Source of the DNA: Rugalucina vietnamica
Lineage: Eukaryota > Mollusca > Bivalvia > Lucinida > Lucinidae
Reading direction: 5' to 3'
Length of the DNA stretch: 64,000 nucleotides
Assembly: GCA_964017185.1 (NCBI GenBank)
Contig: OZ024870.1
Location: forward strand, 34,309,621 to 34,373,620
Shown piece after piece: positions 1 through 12,259 of the stretch. Made by a program: the position numbers and the translations under genes. The first letter of the stretch is position 1. The number at the start of each line of letters is the position of its first letter. The notes beneath the pieces are model-generated. The model did no database searches, was not told where the DNA came from, and saw only the letters and a list, made by a program, of their open reading frames with translations.

Positions 1-14
1 TTTATCCTACAAGC

Positions 15-28
15 GTTGCCATGGCAAC
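15..28. promoter_or_regulatory. RFX X-box-like palindrome
   Basis: GTTGCCATGGCAAC is a perfect palindrome matching the known RFX X-box consensus GTNRCC-N(0-3)-RGYAAC. A second identical copy is at 287-300. No promoter or gene is visible beside it, so function is inference only. Similar sites sit inside repeats elsewhere in the window. Confidence 0.35.
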
Positions 29-286
29 GCCCAGAAGAACCATAGAGAGAGCACATTCTGCACTTTTTGATCTATTTTGGACCATTTCTGAACACATTTT
101 TTATTTTTTAAGTGCCAGCCCACACTCCGAACAAAATTATACTCCGCATACAATATCTCTGGATGATACTTCATAAATATTTCACAACAAATTGTTCGTC
201 GCGTGGGCCGGTAGTTGAAAATGATGTTGAATGGTGAAAAATAGACCCAAAATTGCAAAAAATGATATTTCTATGGTTTTCGGAGC

Positions 287-300
287 GTTGCCATGGCAAC
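287..300. promoter_or_regulatory. RFX X-box-like palindrome, second copy
   Basis: Identical to the 15-28 site, 272 bp away. Paired X-boxes are found at some ciliary gene promoters, but no transcript start can be seen here. Confidence 0.35.
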
Positions 301-594
301 ATGTGTAATTTGAATGTGATAGTTGTGCTAGAGTTTATAAGCAGGCACCTATACCTGCAATTTGCAATACGTTTCTCCTCAAAATTTCAAAATTCAATTT
401 TTTATCAACACATGAGGCCGAAATCAGGCCTTAAATTCCCTAGGCCTTTAACTTTGCCATATAACATATATCAGCTCATCTCAAAAAGGCCAACGTTTAT
501 ACAAAGTTCTAGTTTCAGTAACTCATTCCTTGTGCCATGTTACAGGATCCTATGTCTTCTGGTTATCAAAAAAAAAAAAGGTTTTTACCATAAA

Positions 595-831
595 TGAGCC
601 GCGTCATGAGAAAAACGGATTTTTGCCTATGCGAAAACAAAGGCGCAGATCAGCTTCGCAGTAACTGCGAAGCTGATCAGCGCCTTTGTTTTCGCTTCAC
701 GGATATTACAATTTCTCTTCTTCCTAAATCTGAAATTTCAAGCATCTAGCCATCTTCTGTAGCTGCACAGACCGGTTTAAGTCAGACCAGGTTGGAAATC
801 CCGAAGACCGGTTTTCTCGCGTCGCAGCTCA
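595..831 (+). mobile_element. RepA palindromic MITE, copy 1
   Basis: RepA elements start near TGAGCCGC.TCATGAGAAAAC and end near the inverse, GTTTTCTC....GGCTCA. They carry a large off-centre hairpin (GCGAAAACAAAGGCGCAGAT paired with its complement, loop near GTAAC) followed by a conserved arm (ATTCCTCTTC, AAATTTCAAGC, TGTACAGG). This copy has the TTCGC/GCGAA stem version. No protein is encoded; open frames through it are by-products. Confidence 0.85.
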
Positions 832-1249
832 AATGGCAGTGGTGCCCAGCTTGGTCTAATGGTCATTTAAACAAACTTTGGTTCCCCTTTCCAAAAGAGT
901 TCACAATTTCTGAGAAGAGGTTTGACAACTCTCAACAACGGACAATAGAGGCACTTAGGCTAAACTAAACCACTTTTCCTGGCCTTCATAGCAGTTAACC
1001 AGTAGTCAGCCAAACTTTGCCTGGAGGCACAAGCAGTTGTATGATAAAGTGCTGTTCTGAGGTTTTCTGCCAATCTGATGTGCTTTGTTTTGAACAAACA
1101 CTTTCAGTTTGTATGAGGACTAGGGTAGAAATTCTAAAATCAACTTAAGAATACAGTTAAGCTTTTTATTATAAAAATATAATATAATCTACTTCCAACT
1201 TTAACAATAATATTAATACTATTTGAGTAGTACATAGCAAAGTTTTATA
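832..1249. other. Unassigned spacer
   Basis: I see no gene, inverted repeat or tandem repeat here. The sequence becomes strongly AT-rich before the mariner-type element that begins at 1252. Confidence 0.4.
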
Positions 1250-1251
1250 TA

Positions 1252-3175
1252 CGAGGGGTGATCAGAAAGTACGTATAAAAATGCTGTAAAATAAGTTTGC
1301 TTCAACCGACTGATATGAAATTTTGTACGAATAAACATTGATCCTTTTGTAATGAAATGTCATTGTTATTTTAAAACAATGACGTTAGACATTCATGACC
1401 GAGACAGCGTAATGAGGTCACTTCACGTGACCCGGCGCACCTGTACCACTGGGTTGATTTTGTGAGTGTACCTGGGGGCTTTGGGAAAGTTGGTCGACAT
1501 TTTCAAATGAAAATAATTTTCTTACATTAATTGACCAGTTTTCAAAAACATACGGCATTCTGACGCTTTATCTACTAATATGGTGAAATTGAATTCAACA
1601 GGTTAGCGTAAAATATTCGAGAACGTCGATTTCATTTTGTAAATTTTAATTCAATACCTTGTTTTCTGGCCGATGTTTAACAAAATGATAAAAAGAATGG
1701 CATAAACTATAACTAGTAGAGACAATGTCAAGAATAGATGTGTTTCGAGCTTGCAGTAAATGTATACTTTAAATAAGAGCTGTCGCAGGACAGCGTAGCT
1801 CGCCTGACTTGTGCTTTGCCACTAAATTTATCAAAATCTATGACCCATGACCTTGACCTCAAGGTTGCTCAGGTGGGTCGTAAAAGCATAAAATTTCAGA
1901 CCAATATCTACAAACATGCAAAGTATCAACTTGATCCATCAACATGTTCAAGAGATATAGACTTCTAACAACTTTAACGAAAAATTTCAACAAAAAATTT
2001 CTAAATCTGTGACCTTGACCTCACGGTCACCCAGGGTGGGTCATGATGGTACTCCATAAAACTTCAGACCAATATCTTCAAACATGCAAAGTATCAACTT
2101 GATCCATCAACATGTTCAAGAGATATAGACTTCTTAAATCTTTAATGAAAAACTTTAACATAAAATTTCTAAGTCCGTGACCTTGACCTCAAGGTCACCC
2201 AGGGTGGACCACGATGGTACTGCATAAAACTTCAGACCAATATCTACCAACATGCAACGTATCAACTTGATGCATCAACATGTTCAAGAGATATAGACTT
2301 CTAAAAATTTTAATGAAAAATGTTAATATAAAATTTCTAAGTCTGTGACCTTGACCTCAACGTCACCCAGGATGGGTCATGATGGTACTGCATAAAACTT
2401 CAGACCAATATCTACCAATATGCAAAGTATCAACTTGATACATCAACATGTTCAAGAGATATAGACTTCTTTTTGAAATTACAGTACAAAAGTCTGGCTT
2501 TCGTTGCCGGATTTAAAAGGGCTACTGATGAGGGTTCATTACCCGAAATTGCGCAATATAGTCCATACTTTCTCCCTTTGAATGTTTTTACTGCTTCCAA
2601 AGGATCAAACTTTTTATATTTTATTCTAAAAACTTTAACCGAAAGTGTGACGCGGATGCGGACGTACAGGTAAACGTAAACGGGGACGACCGAGGTGATA
2701 ACAATAGCTCTGTGCACTTCGTGCAGGCGAGCTAAAAAATAACTTCCCGAAAATGCAACATTTTCGAAAATTTTTACAGTTTTTTTTTCTATTTTAACAG
2801 AGTCGGTATTTTGCAAGACTCTAGAGACAAATTCATTCGATAAACATCCTCGTAACTGTACAAACATAAGCCGTGTATGTTGCAGTTAATGATTATTAAA
2901 TAAAATGTGGGCATATGCTATCAAAATGGGTGTTACAATTCTTTGAACTAAGAAGTATTTTGAAATAACAAAACTTCGACGTTATGTTGCGCTGCATAAT
3001 GTTAGGTGGTGTTTCCATAACGACAGCTGCGACGCACAAGTGCGTATTATGCATGCCTAATTGCAATGAAATAACAGCATGTATATTGCTGCATTATTTG
3101 CTGAAATTTCATCTCGAAATAACAAAAGCAAAAGAAATGACAACAGTTATATACATACTTTCCGATCACCCCTCG
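1252..3175. mobile_element. Non-autonomous mariner-type element with TA target duplication
   Basis: Terminal inverted repeats begin CGAGGGGTGATC and match over about 22 of 24 bases (left 1252-1275, right 3152-3175). The element is flanked by TA at 1250-1251 and 3176-3177. End sequence and TA duplication are typical of Tc1/mariner. No transposase frame survives. About half its length is a nested pearl-like element (1776-2739). Confidence 0.8.
1776..2739 (+). mobile_element. Pearl/HINE-like element P1 nested in the mariner-type element
   Basis: The 5' end has a short stem-loop (CTGTC-GCAG-GACAG) followed by TAGCTCGCCTG. The 3' end has TGCACTTCGTGCA followed by CAGGCGAGCTA, the exact complement of the 5' clamp. 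Between them are four tandem units of about 165 bp, each with GACCTTGACCTCA and CATGTTCAAGAGATATAG, at about 1850, 2013, 2181 and 2347. Architecture matches bivalve pearl elements; assignment to Helentrons is inference. Confidence 0.65.
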
Positions 3176-3415
3176 TACAAATATATATATACAAAGCAAA
3201 TTTTCTTCTTCACAATATTAACCATATCTATGCAATAGATTGCTGTTTTTATAACTTCAGCTTTAAATAATGGTAATTGGAGACCGAAACTATACTACAA
3301 GATACAATACATTTATTAGAAAAGCCTTAAAAGTTATCATTTTTTTATTCAAAACAAACATTGTTGGTACAAATTTAAAATGATTACCCATAATCTTAAT
3401 TTGCTAGCACAAATA

Positions 3416-4432
3416 CAAGGGTTGTCCCAAAAGTTCCATTACACTCACTATTTTGCCACAATAACAGCACGTCAGAGCTTACAACACTTATGATCACCAA
3501 GTCCTATATCTAAGGGCTTAGGGGGCAAATTTTCATACTGCTACGTGCATTTGTTAGAATGCAGTGGACGCTTGAACCCTTGTTCCCCTATTGCAGCGGA
3601 GCAGGTCTAATAATGTTGTCGTTAATTTTGATTTTTTCGTAATATTTTGCCGTTTGAATAAATACACTGCAAACAAAAAAATCTATTTCAAAATTAGTTT
3701 TATATTAAGCTAAATGAAACTGTAGCATATTTTTGGAAATCTAAGTAAAATATTTATAAGCAAATCGTCAAAATAATGCTATAAAGATCAGCCATGCAAA
3801 ATTAGAACAATTTACCAAATACTATCCACTGTTAACTACTCCCCATGTTTCATTAGGTCAAGTAAAATTGCTGTTAGCTGATATATCTTTTTAAAAGTAG
3901 GTGTTGTGTAATAGTAATGAAGTCACCAACTAATATCAAGCTAAACATTTGATTGCTTTCCATTAAATGACATATTTTAGATGTTTAAATATAACGACCC
4001 TGTAATTTTGCTCCGCATGTTTTTGCCAACGTCGTAATTTTGTCGTTGAATATTTATAGGTAAGCTTTTTTATTTGTCTCCCAAACTATCAAATCAATAT
4101 CAAATTTCATAACAGTATCACTAAATGATGCTCATAGAATGGTAACTAGGCTGGTATATTTTTCTAAATGATCACATTATACCTATGTTGATTTGGCAGA
4201 CAGCGAAAAATAAAAATTACGAACACATTTTGCATAATTTGACCTGCTCCGGTCATGCCTACTCATGGTTACCAAGGTAACTGTAGCAGTGAGGTCGTTG
4301 ACGTTAGTATCATGTTGTACAGTAAAATAAGTTCCAATATGGCAAATTATTCTGCATGAGTAACTGTTGTTGGTTCCTGCCATCCGTTCAGAATAAAATG
4401 TATGTGTAACGGGACTTTTGGGACAAGCCACG
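3416..4432. mobile_element. Second mariner-type non-autonomous element
   Basis: Inverted ends share TTGTCCCAAAAGT (left 3416-3445, right 4405-4432) and are flanked by TA at 3414-3415 and 4433-4434. The interior is AT-rich without a transposase. A third X-box-like palindrome, GTTACCAAGGTAAC, lies inside at 4268-4281. Confidence 0.65.
4268..4281. promoter_or_regulatory. RFX X-box-like palindrome inside a MITE
   Basis: GTTACCAAGGTAAC fits the X-box consensus with both half-sites intact. It lies in the second mariner-type element, so it probably travels with that element. Confidence 0.3.
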
Positions 4433-5640
4433 TATACTAAACAAAAATAAACACTTTTACGTACAAAATTTTCCACTTTTTCTACAAAATTATTCACTCA
4501 TGAAAATTCTGTTTTCAACACTCGATGAAAAATTATATGGTATTCATCTCCTCTATATATTGTGTTCCCCTGTTTTAGAACCCTTGTTTCATATTCTTGT
4601 TGGGTTCTATAATCAATCTGACAAGGATTCCCAAAGAATTGTAAGAATACCAACCTGTCACAGTGTGGATGATGGAAATGATCAACTCAGTAAAAGAAAC
4701 AGAATGATAGTCTTTTTTGAGCTAAGGTATACTATTAACTATTAAACAAAAAAATTCAAAACAAAATAAAATACTAGTAAACTTTTCAAGAGTTCTCGGG
4801 CAATGCCGCAATGACATGATCAATTATTGGCATGACAGCATTATGATGTATAATGATTTTTTTCTTTGTTCTTCAATACAAAAAAAACTTTCATGTTTAA
4901 ATCAGTAGACTGAAATTTCATCTGCTCATAGATATTAAGATGTTTGATCACCAATGATGGTTTATCAGCAGGTTAAATTCCAGTCTCAACTAGATGACCA
5001 TAGCCTGGTCACGAGGTTATGAAAAAATTTCATGCTCAGCTCAGCTGAGACTAAAAGCAATCCTGCTCTAAATGTTATAATGCAAACAATTGTTGGCATT
5101 TTAACATTTATTAAAAGGATAAAATAACAAGTTTTTGTGTTTTTAACCTGAATTGTCCACTAAATTTGACTATTTCAACATTTTTAAGCAGTTGAAATTT
5201 CCTGCTCATTTGAGCTGAGCTTGAAAAAAGTTTTATAACCTCGAGGCCTGATCCCGGGGTTAAAAATCTTTGTTTCATACTCTACTAAACTGAGCATATT
5301 ATGAACTGTTTGGAAAATACTGAAACAACCAAACTTGGTAGAAATTTCTGGATTATATTACCAAAGCAAGTCATTTATCCTGCTATATGTTAAAATGCCA
5401 ACAAATGATAGCATGTTAATGTTTGTGAGCAGGATACATTTCAGTCTTCTCTGAGTTGAGCATGAAAAATGCTGAATAACCTTCAGCCTGACAACTGCTG
5501 GCATTGTAACATTTATAAGCAAGATAACTTACAAACCTAAAATTTCAATGTATTTGGGCTATTCCAGAATTAATGTGCAGTTATAATTTCCGTCTCATTT
5601 GAGTTGAGCATGAAAAAGGCTGAAACCTTGGGGACTAGTT
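4433..5640. other. Downstream flank of SFI1 with degenerate repeats
   Basis: From about 4970 to 5640 several degenerate blocks repeat, each with a GAG(T/C)TGAGC-ATGAAAAA core and a TTGTTGGCATT...AACATTTAT block. A minus-strand AATAAA (TTTATT at about 5106) could be the SFI1 poly(A) signal, about 530 bp past the stop. The open frame at 4500-4745 (plus) has no recognisable family. Confidence 0.4.
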
Positions 5641-5751
5641 TCATGTCAGTGACAGTTTTGCAGTAAGAAGTTTGACTCTATCAACCAGCCTTGAACACAA
5701 AACTTTTTCATCTTCTATAACCCGCTTTAGATCATCAATATCGACAGAAAG
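5641..5751 (-). CDS. SFI1-like exon 27 (last coding exon)
   Basis: Encodes 36 residues beginning LSVDIDDLKRVIEDEK and ending in AKLSLT, then TGA. Leucine and charge spacing predict a coiled coil continuing from exon 26. The acceptor reads TTTTCAG on the minus strand, phase 0. Confidence 0.8.
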   Translation of the reverse strand, partial: LSVDIDDLKRVIEDEKVLCSRLVDRVKLLTAKLSLT

Positions 5752-8700
5752 CTGAAAAGTAGAGAGAATGCAAAACTGAAACATACAAGTTTGATCAAAG
5801 AGTGTGGACCCAAACCAGACAGCGTCTCTATTTGATTTCATTAACAAAATTTCTTGAATTCTGTTTTTCCTGTATACATCACAAATGGGTACTATAATTT
5901 ACTCATATCAGTCTGACAATATACGGTATTAATAATTTTAGATCAATAACTTAAATCTTAAAAAAAAAAAAAAAAGAAAGAAAAATCATTATAATTAATT
6001 ATCATTATCCGCCAGACTACAGATTGAGAGGTCAGAGGTTCAAAAAACATCAAATCAGAGTTTAGTCCTTCAGCAAGACAAGAGAAAATTGTTGACTGGG
6101 TTGCTAAACCACTGAATGGGTTGCTAAACCACTAAACAAACAGATATACAATTGTACAAGAGGTATTTTCTTAACAATACTGCAATATTATGAGATTTGA
6201 AGATATTAATGCAGTCAGGCTGGGAAGCACACTGATATTATTTTTTCTGTTAGTTGAATGGACAGCGGGACTATGGAAAACAATGCATACCTCAGTAACT
6301 TCTTGTTTTGCATTCCTGATGTCTTCATCTTCACTGCTCTGACCTTTGATCTCTTCCTCCCTCAGCCAATCAGAAAGATGTTTCAAATGCTTGTTCATTG
6401 TTCTAAAATGCAAAATTAAGTTAAGGATGTGCATATGTGTTAAAACCCAGTAGGATGTGCAGATTTTGCAAAGTGTCTACAGACTGGAAGGTTACTGAAT
6501 GGTATAACAACTCATAAAAGTCTATAGCTGAAGTCATGTCAAAATGGTCAGTTATGTACACCCCAGAATTTTCTGTTAAGACATAACCTAAGCACTTAAT
6601 CCAAACTCAATGCACATCCTTTGACCAGTAATTGGAGGCTAGTGAAACAATATGGTGAACCTTTTGAATCAAACCTGCATACTCCTAGATTAGTGACTTT
6701 TAATATAGAATATTACTGTACATTAAAGATTGCTGCATAAATATAAGTCCAGACAACCAAATCTGCTAACTTGACAGAAGCACATTAATTTTATTTTGTT
6801 TCAAATGACAGTAGAAGAATCACTTTACCTCAGTTTTTTCTTCTTCTGGTCAAAGCTCTTCAGTCTGTTCCTAATCTGTATAATTTCCTTCTGAATCTCC
6901 TGAGTTGATATATGGCTGGGGTAACCTCCTGATACTAAACTTCTGGGAGTAACTTCCCCTAGACCTCTAGGGGTGATGTCATTTGCATTCGCAGAAGGCA
7001 ATGTGTATGTTTCAGTTAATGGGTGGGAATGATCAGCACTCTGGCACAGTACTCTTGGGGTAGATGCAACTGACTGTGTTTCACTGTGAACTTGATATTC
7101 AGGCACCACTTGCTTGTTTGCAACATTTGAAACTGGTGCTTGTTTTGACATAAAGTCAGCTGGGGTTAACAATTTTGGCACATTTGGTTGAGCACATGGC
7201 AAGTTTTGAGACAGAAATTGAGGTATCACATTTTCTCCTTTATCTGTCATGAAACTGTCACCCTTGTGTGATGTTGGCTGTTGGAAATTAACAAAATTAT
7301 CTGCCTTAGGCACCATTTGTTGTTGAAAATGAACACCTAAATCAGCAGCATGAGGAGTTAGTTCCCTTTGTTTCTCTGAATGTGGAGTAGGTTGGAATGG
7401 TATGGTGTCCACATCTGAAGTTTCTCCTGAGAGGTTTGAAAGGTTTAACTTTTCAATTCCGTGGTCACCTTGACCTATTTCTGTCTGGGATGGGACTGGC
7501 ATAAAAGGCACTGTAGGTTGTTGTTGTGTGTGTTGTGTGGTAGATTCAAGGCTGTGAAAATGAAAATACATTATGAAAACTTGTGCATGCAATATACATG
7601 CTTTTTCTTGAACTGTAAAAATTGGAAATTTTCATTAGAAAAAAATACTGAAAACAAATATTGTTTTTATCAAAGCATTGATTGTGGGTACATGTAAGGA
7701 CCGCCTTGCCTAGCACCTCCTCGCCGAGTCAATTCTAACGAGTACCCACAATCAATGTTTTGGAACAAAAATAAGAAATGCATACCCCTGTATACCCCAG
7801 TTTAACTTCATAGAAGTGGGGTTAAAGAGGGTTAACATTTTTTAAAAACAGACATGTTTTTCTGATGAATTATTTAAAATGATGTGGTTATGAAAAAAGT
7901 GAACAAGAAACTGGATACAGTAGCTAGAATCTTATCTAGTATCAGCTAATTAGTCTAAACATTTAAGGATTTTGAGCATATTAAACTAGCTAGAAGGTCA
8001 TCCAGGCAAGCTCAAGAATGATATTGCCCCTTCTCTGAAAGAACACTTCAACAAAATGAAAATACCTGAGATTAGGTGGACTTGGACTAAACAGACCAGC
8101 CCTTTTCAGGGATTCCACAAGGAAATCTGGACGTCTTGGTCTGGCTCGAGTCTGAACTCTTCCACTGTAATGTACAGGAACAGAAATGTAATGTTTTATG
8201 AATATTTGTTTAACCCATATTTGACAAATGGATTTTCCCATCATTATCATTTGGGTGAGTCCACTTTCATTTTTAGGGGTGTTAGGAATAATTTCTAATT
8301 TTTATCTCATTTTTCGATGAAAATTCTCTAAGCAAACAGAATAGCCCCAGATGGGACGCCGCGTTCTGCGGGGTCACATCTGGGGCTGTTCTGTTTGCAC
8401 ATGTCCCATAAAAGGGGTGCCAGGCTTAAATGAGATAATCACAATGCTCTATAAAATAGACTTCATATCATTCCATTTCTTCATCATCACATATTTTTAG
8501 AATATCTCTAACTTTGACTTCACTGCTAACATTCTTTGCCTGATCACATCTTATTTAAACAGATGACTCGAGAAGAAGCTGTTACCGGTAAGTTTTCATT
8601 TAAATTTTGGATGAAAATCCTATAAGCAAACAGATTAGCCCTGCATTCTGGGGCGATACATCTGGGACTATTCTGTTTGCCTGTGTCCCATCAAAAGGAA

Positions 8701-11700
8701 GCCAGGCTTATATGAGTTAACCATATAAGCATTATGTTCCCTCTGTGGGACAAAGGCAAACAGTGCAGCAACATGCAACAGCACAGTAACTTACTATTCA
8801 GACTTTGTACTCCTAGCAGGTGAGGTAGCTGAAACCTGAGCCCTGAGATCTGGAACTGGTGACCTTGACCTTTCACCTAGACGACCTTCTGACCTTGACC
8901 CCTGGTGAACATCTGACCTTGCACTGACAGGTGCAGACAAACTGGGACCAGGAAGATAGTGACCTGGGGCTCCGACCCCAAACCCAGCAGGAGTAAGGTG
9001 GGGCACATCCCTGACAGGCTTTGTGACCGTGGGTTGGGCTGGTGGAGGTTTAGGTCCTCCACGTTTCACAACCTGCTTTCTGGCCCAGTGTTTCCAATGG
9101 ATGCCTATGCGTAACACTAATTGTGATGTCTCATAGGCACTCTATAAGAAAATTAAACATGCATTTGTCAAAAAGTCCAACAAACTAGACAACCAAACAC
9201 ATAGCTTGATAATGCAACCTAGGTCATTAACATTTATTCATTTCTCTTCTACTAGAGGCTTCATACGAAACTTTGAGACTTGTTAATATTACCTTAGCCT
9301 GTTGTTGAGCAGCAAATTTCATTCTCATATCTCTCAGGTCATCAGCCACCAGTAGCCACTGTGTGACCCCCTCCCTTAGCAGACGACATCTACGTCTTTC
9401 CATTGCGTCTGCTAGTCGCTGTTTCTTCTGCTTCCTCTGCTGCACATAGGTGAACCAACCTATCAAAACCTGAAAGAGAGAGAGAGTCAACACATCAAGC
9501 CATTTTCTTCAGTTTAGTGGCTAGTCATCAGGGGCCAGTTGTTCAAAGATTCGTTAGCTTAACGCTGTCGTTAAGCCCCTAATTTGTTCAAATTTGTGCA
9601 TTGCAAAGGATTCTCACATTTTACAACAAAAAATAACAGTGTATTTGTAATATTGCCATCTGAAATTTTAATGAATCGCTAACTAACAACATCATTAATT
9701 TTGAACAACTGGTCCCAGGCTAATAACAGCTTAAATTTCTTCCATCTGTGCCAAAGTGCTTTATTGTCTTTTCACTTTCCATAAGGGTCACTGAGTGAGC
9801 CAATTTCCCTACTTTAGTAACCATATAATATAAACAGCCCAATGCAAACAGTGACAAGCCAGGTCACAGTGCTACTCTGGTATCAGGTAGTTACTTCAGG
9901 ATCTGATCTGGGTCTGCACTGTTTGCCTATGTCAGTTCTTGTAAAACAGGATTACAAAGAATCTTTCTAAATTCAATATAAAAACATCCTAATGGACAGT
10001 CTGGTCCTAATCTTCACTGGTAGTTTTTCTTTTCCAAAATATTACTTGATCTTTGGAGTGGACCTACTTCCTCGGTATGAAATATCAATGATAAATCTGG
10101 CTGTAAAGTTCTGAGTGTGAAAACAACAGACAAGATTGCATGCATATACGTAAGGCCGAGATTGACACAAAAATCTAAAATCAGGATCATCTGTCACAGT
10201 ACATGTGTTGTGGCCACAGTGCTATGTTTCTCTTTTCATTTTCCACCTGTCCCTCTAAGTTGACCTGTAGTTTTTTACCTACATATAAATTAATAAAAGC
10301 TGTAGTTGAAATGCAAATCAGATGACCAGACTGCTTTTCTAGCCTTGTCCATTTAAAATCTAGATCCTATGTACCATACCTTTCTATGTAGGGACAGACA
10401 CCAATGCCACAGCGCTATATTTGTCTTCTCATTTTCCACCTGGGCCTCCGAGTGGGCCTGTTTCCACAGAATGAAGTATCTGGCTGTCAACCTGACCTTG
10501 TGGAACCATTCACTCTGTTTCTGGAGCAACTGAAAGCAAAGATAAATGTTGAAATGGGTACAAGATAATGTAAGGATAATAGGCTACCAGCCACTGTAAT
10601 CTTAAAATTCAAGAAGAGAAATCAATATTTTCCCCCACCCCATTTTTTTTTTTGCTCAAAATATCACTAGTCCTAGAACTTATTGCAAACTTATTAATTT
10701 TGATATCCTTAGCAAATACCCGCCATCCATGTTTTAATTATACTTTAGATCATACATATGAAGTTTTACTTTTTACAAATGTTTAAGTGTCTAAAGTACA
10801 TACATGTACCATTAATTTCCATAAAAAAACAGACTATAAAGAATGAAAACTAAATGGAAAATGATGCAGTGCTGTGTGAGGTTGTCTTATCATTCAAAAC
10901 TAACAATATCCCATTACAAAAACTTGCCATATATAGAGATTTTTTTAGCTGTAAAAATTGAAAAGTTCATCTAGACAGAAAAAAATCGATATTTTTATTA
11001 TTTTCGCTCAAAACATTGATTTTGGTACATGTTAGAACTGCCTCGCCAAGGCGGTTCTAACAAGAACCCATAATCTATACTTTAGATCATACATATGAAA
11101 ATTATATACCTCAGTTCTACTATAATATAAAACTGGGTTTTAAAGGGGTATTTATTCCAAGGACATGTTTACCTGAGCCCAGAATAACAATCCTCTCTTA
11201 AAGTTAAGGAAGATCTTAGTTAAGGTGATGAATTTCAACATCCAAAAAGATGCATCTAAAACCTACAAACCCATACTTATTGTTTTTATTTAGTAAAATC
11301 CATTTTTATACACGTAAAATGTATATTTTCGCAAAAGCAGTGATCGATTTCAACGGTAAACAATTAAGTCAGAATTTGTCACCTTAACTAAGGTTTTCCT
11401 TAACTTTAAGGGAGGATTGTAATTCTGGGCCATGATACATACCTTTTTCCTAATTGAATCCTTGGTAAATGCCTTCCAGATCTGTACAACAGCATGTTTG
11501 ATCCTCAGGTTATGGTGGTTATCGGCCTTCTCACACTGCAGCCTGTCTAAGGCAGTCTCGGAATGGACTACTTGCCACTTGGTGAAATAGATCCTCAGTT
11601 TATCTGTAGAACAGAATGTAAACCCTCAAGGTTTTAACAGATATTTCTCAAATAAAGTAATTAAGAATAAATTAAAATCGATCACACTTTTCAGTAATTA

Positions 11701-12212
11701 CCTGTTAGCTTGATCATCAAAACATTTCCCTAGATTGAGGATAAGTTTTTTGCTTTCTTTTTTTCAAATTAGAAAAAGTGCCTTGAGAGGCACGTATACC
11801 CCCGGCTGGTAGCCACCAAGCCCCCTTCCCTACCCCCTACCTAAACAACCCTGCACATGCTCACCCCTGACACTGAACATCACATCACCAATGAAAAACA
11901 GTACCCTTATCAAGTACATTTTAGAAACCACCAAGGCCCCTTCCCCACCCACTACCTAAACTACCCGGCACATGCTCACCCCTGACATTGAACCTCACAT
12001 CACCAATGAAAGACAGTACCCTCATCAAGTACATTTTAGAAATAAGCAGTGTAAAGTACTTTACATACAAACATGGGGAAGTGTAGTTTTAGAATGACAT
12101 ATCTATTTTAGAGTGGTATACAGAGCTGACGTGTATACCCAATCTAGGACATAAGCGCGGACATTTTGGGTCAGGTCCTCAGTCCTAGATTGAAATGAAA
12201 GTAGAATGTCAT

Positions 12213-12259
<47 letters not shown>

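Larger units (their letters stand above)
1..594. other. Intergenic stretch, no gene recognised
   Basis: AT-rich sequence downstream of SFI1. Open frames on both strands (7-258 minus, 253-597 plus) show no recognisable domain. The only notable sites are two copies of the 14-bp palindrome GTTGCCATGGCAAC at 15-28 and 287-300, which fit the RFX X-box consensus. Confidence 0.5.

Noticed and set aside
253..597. 114-codon plus frame near the left edge
   Set aside because: Hydrophobic, AT-driven composition without start context or domain.
2430..2867. 145-codon minus frame inside the mariner-type element
   Set aside because: Crosses the border of the nested pearl-like element and shows no transposase motif, so it cannot be the original transposase.
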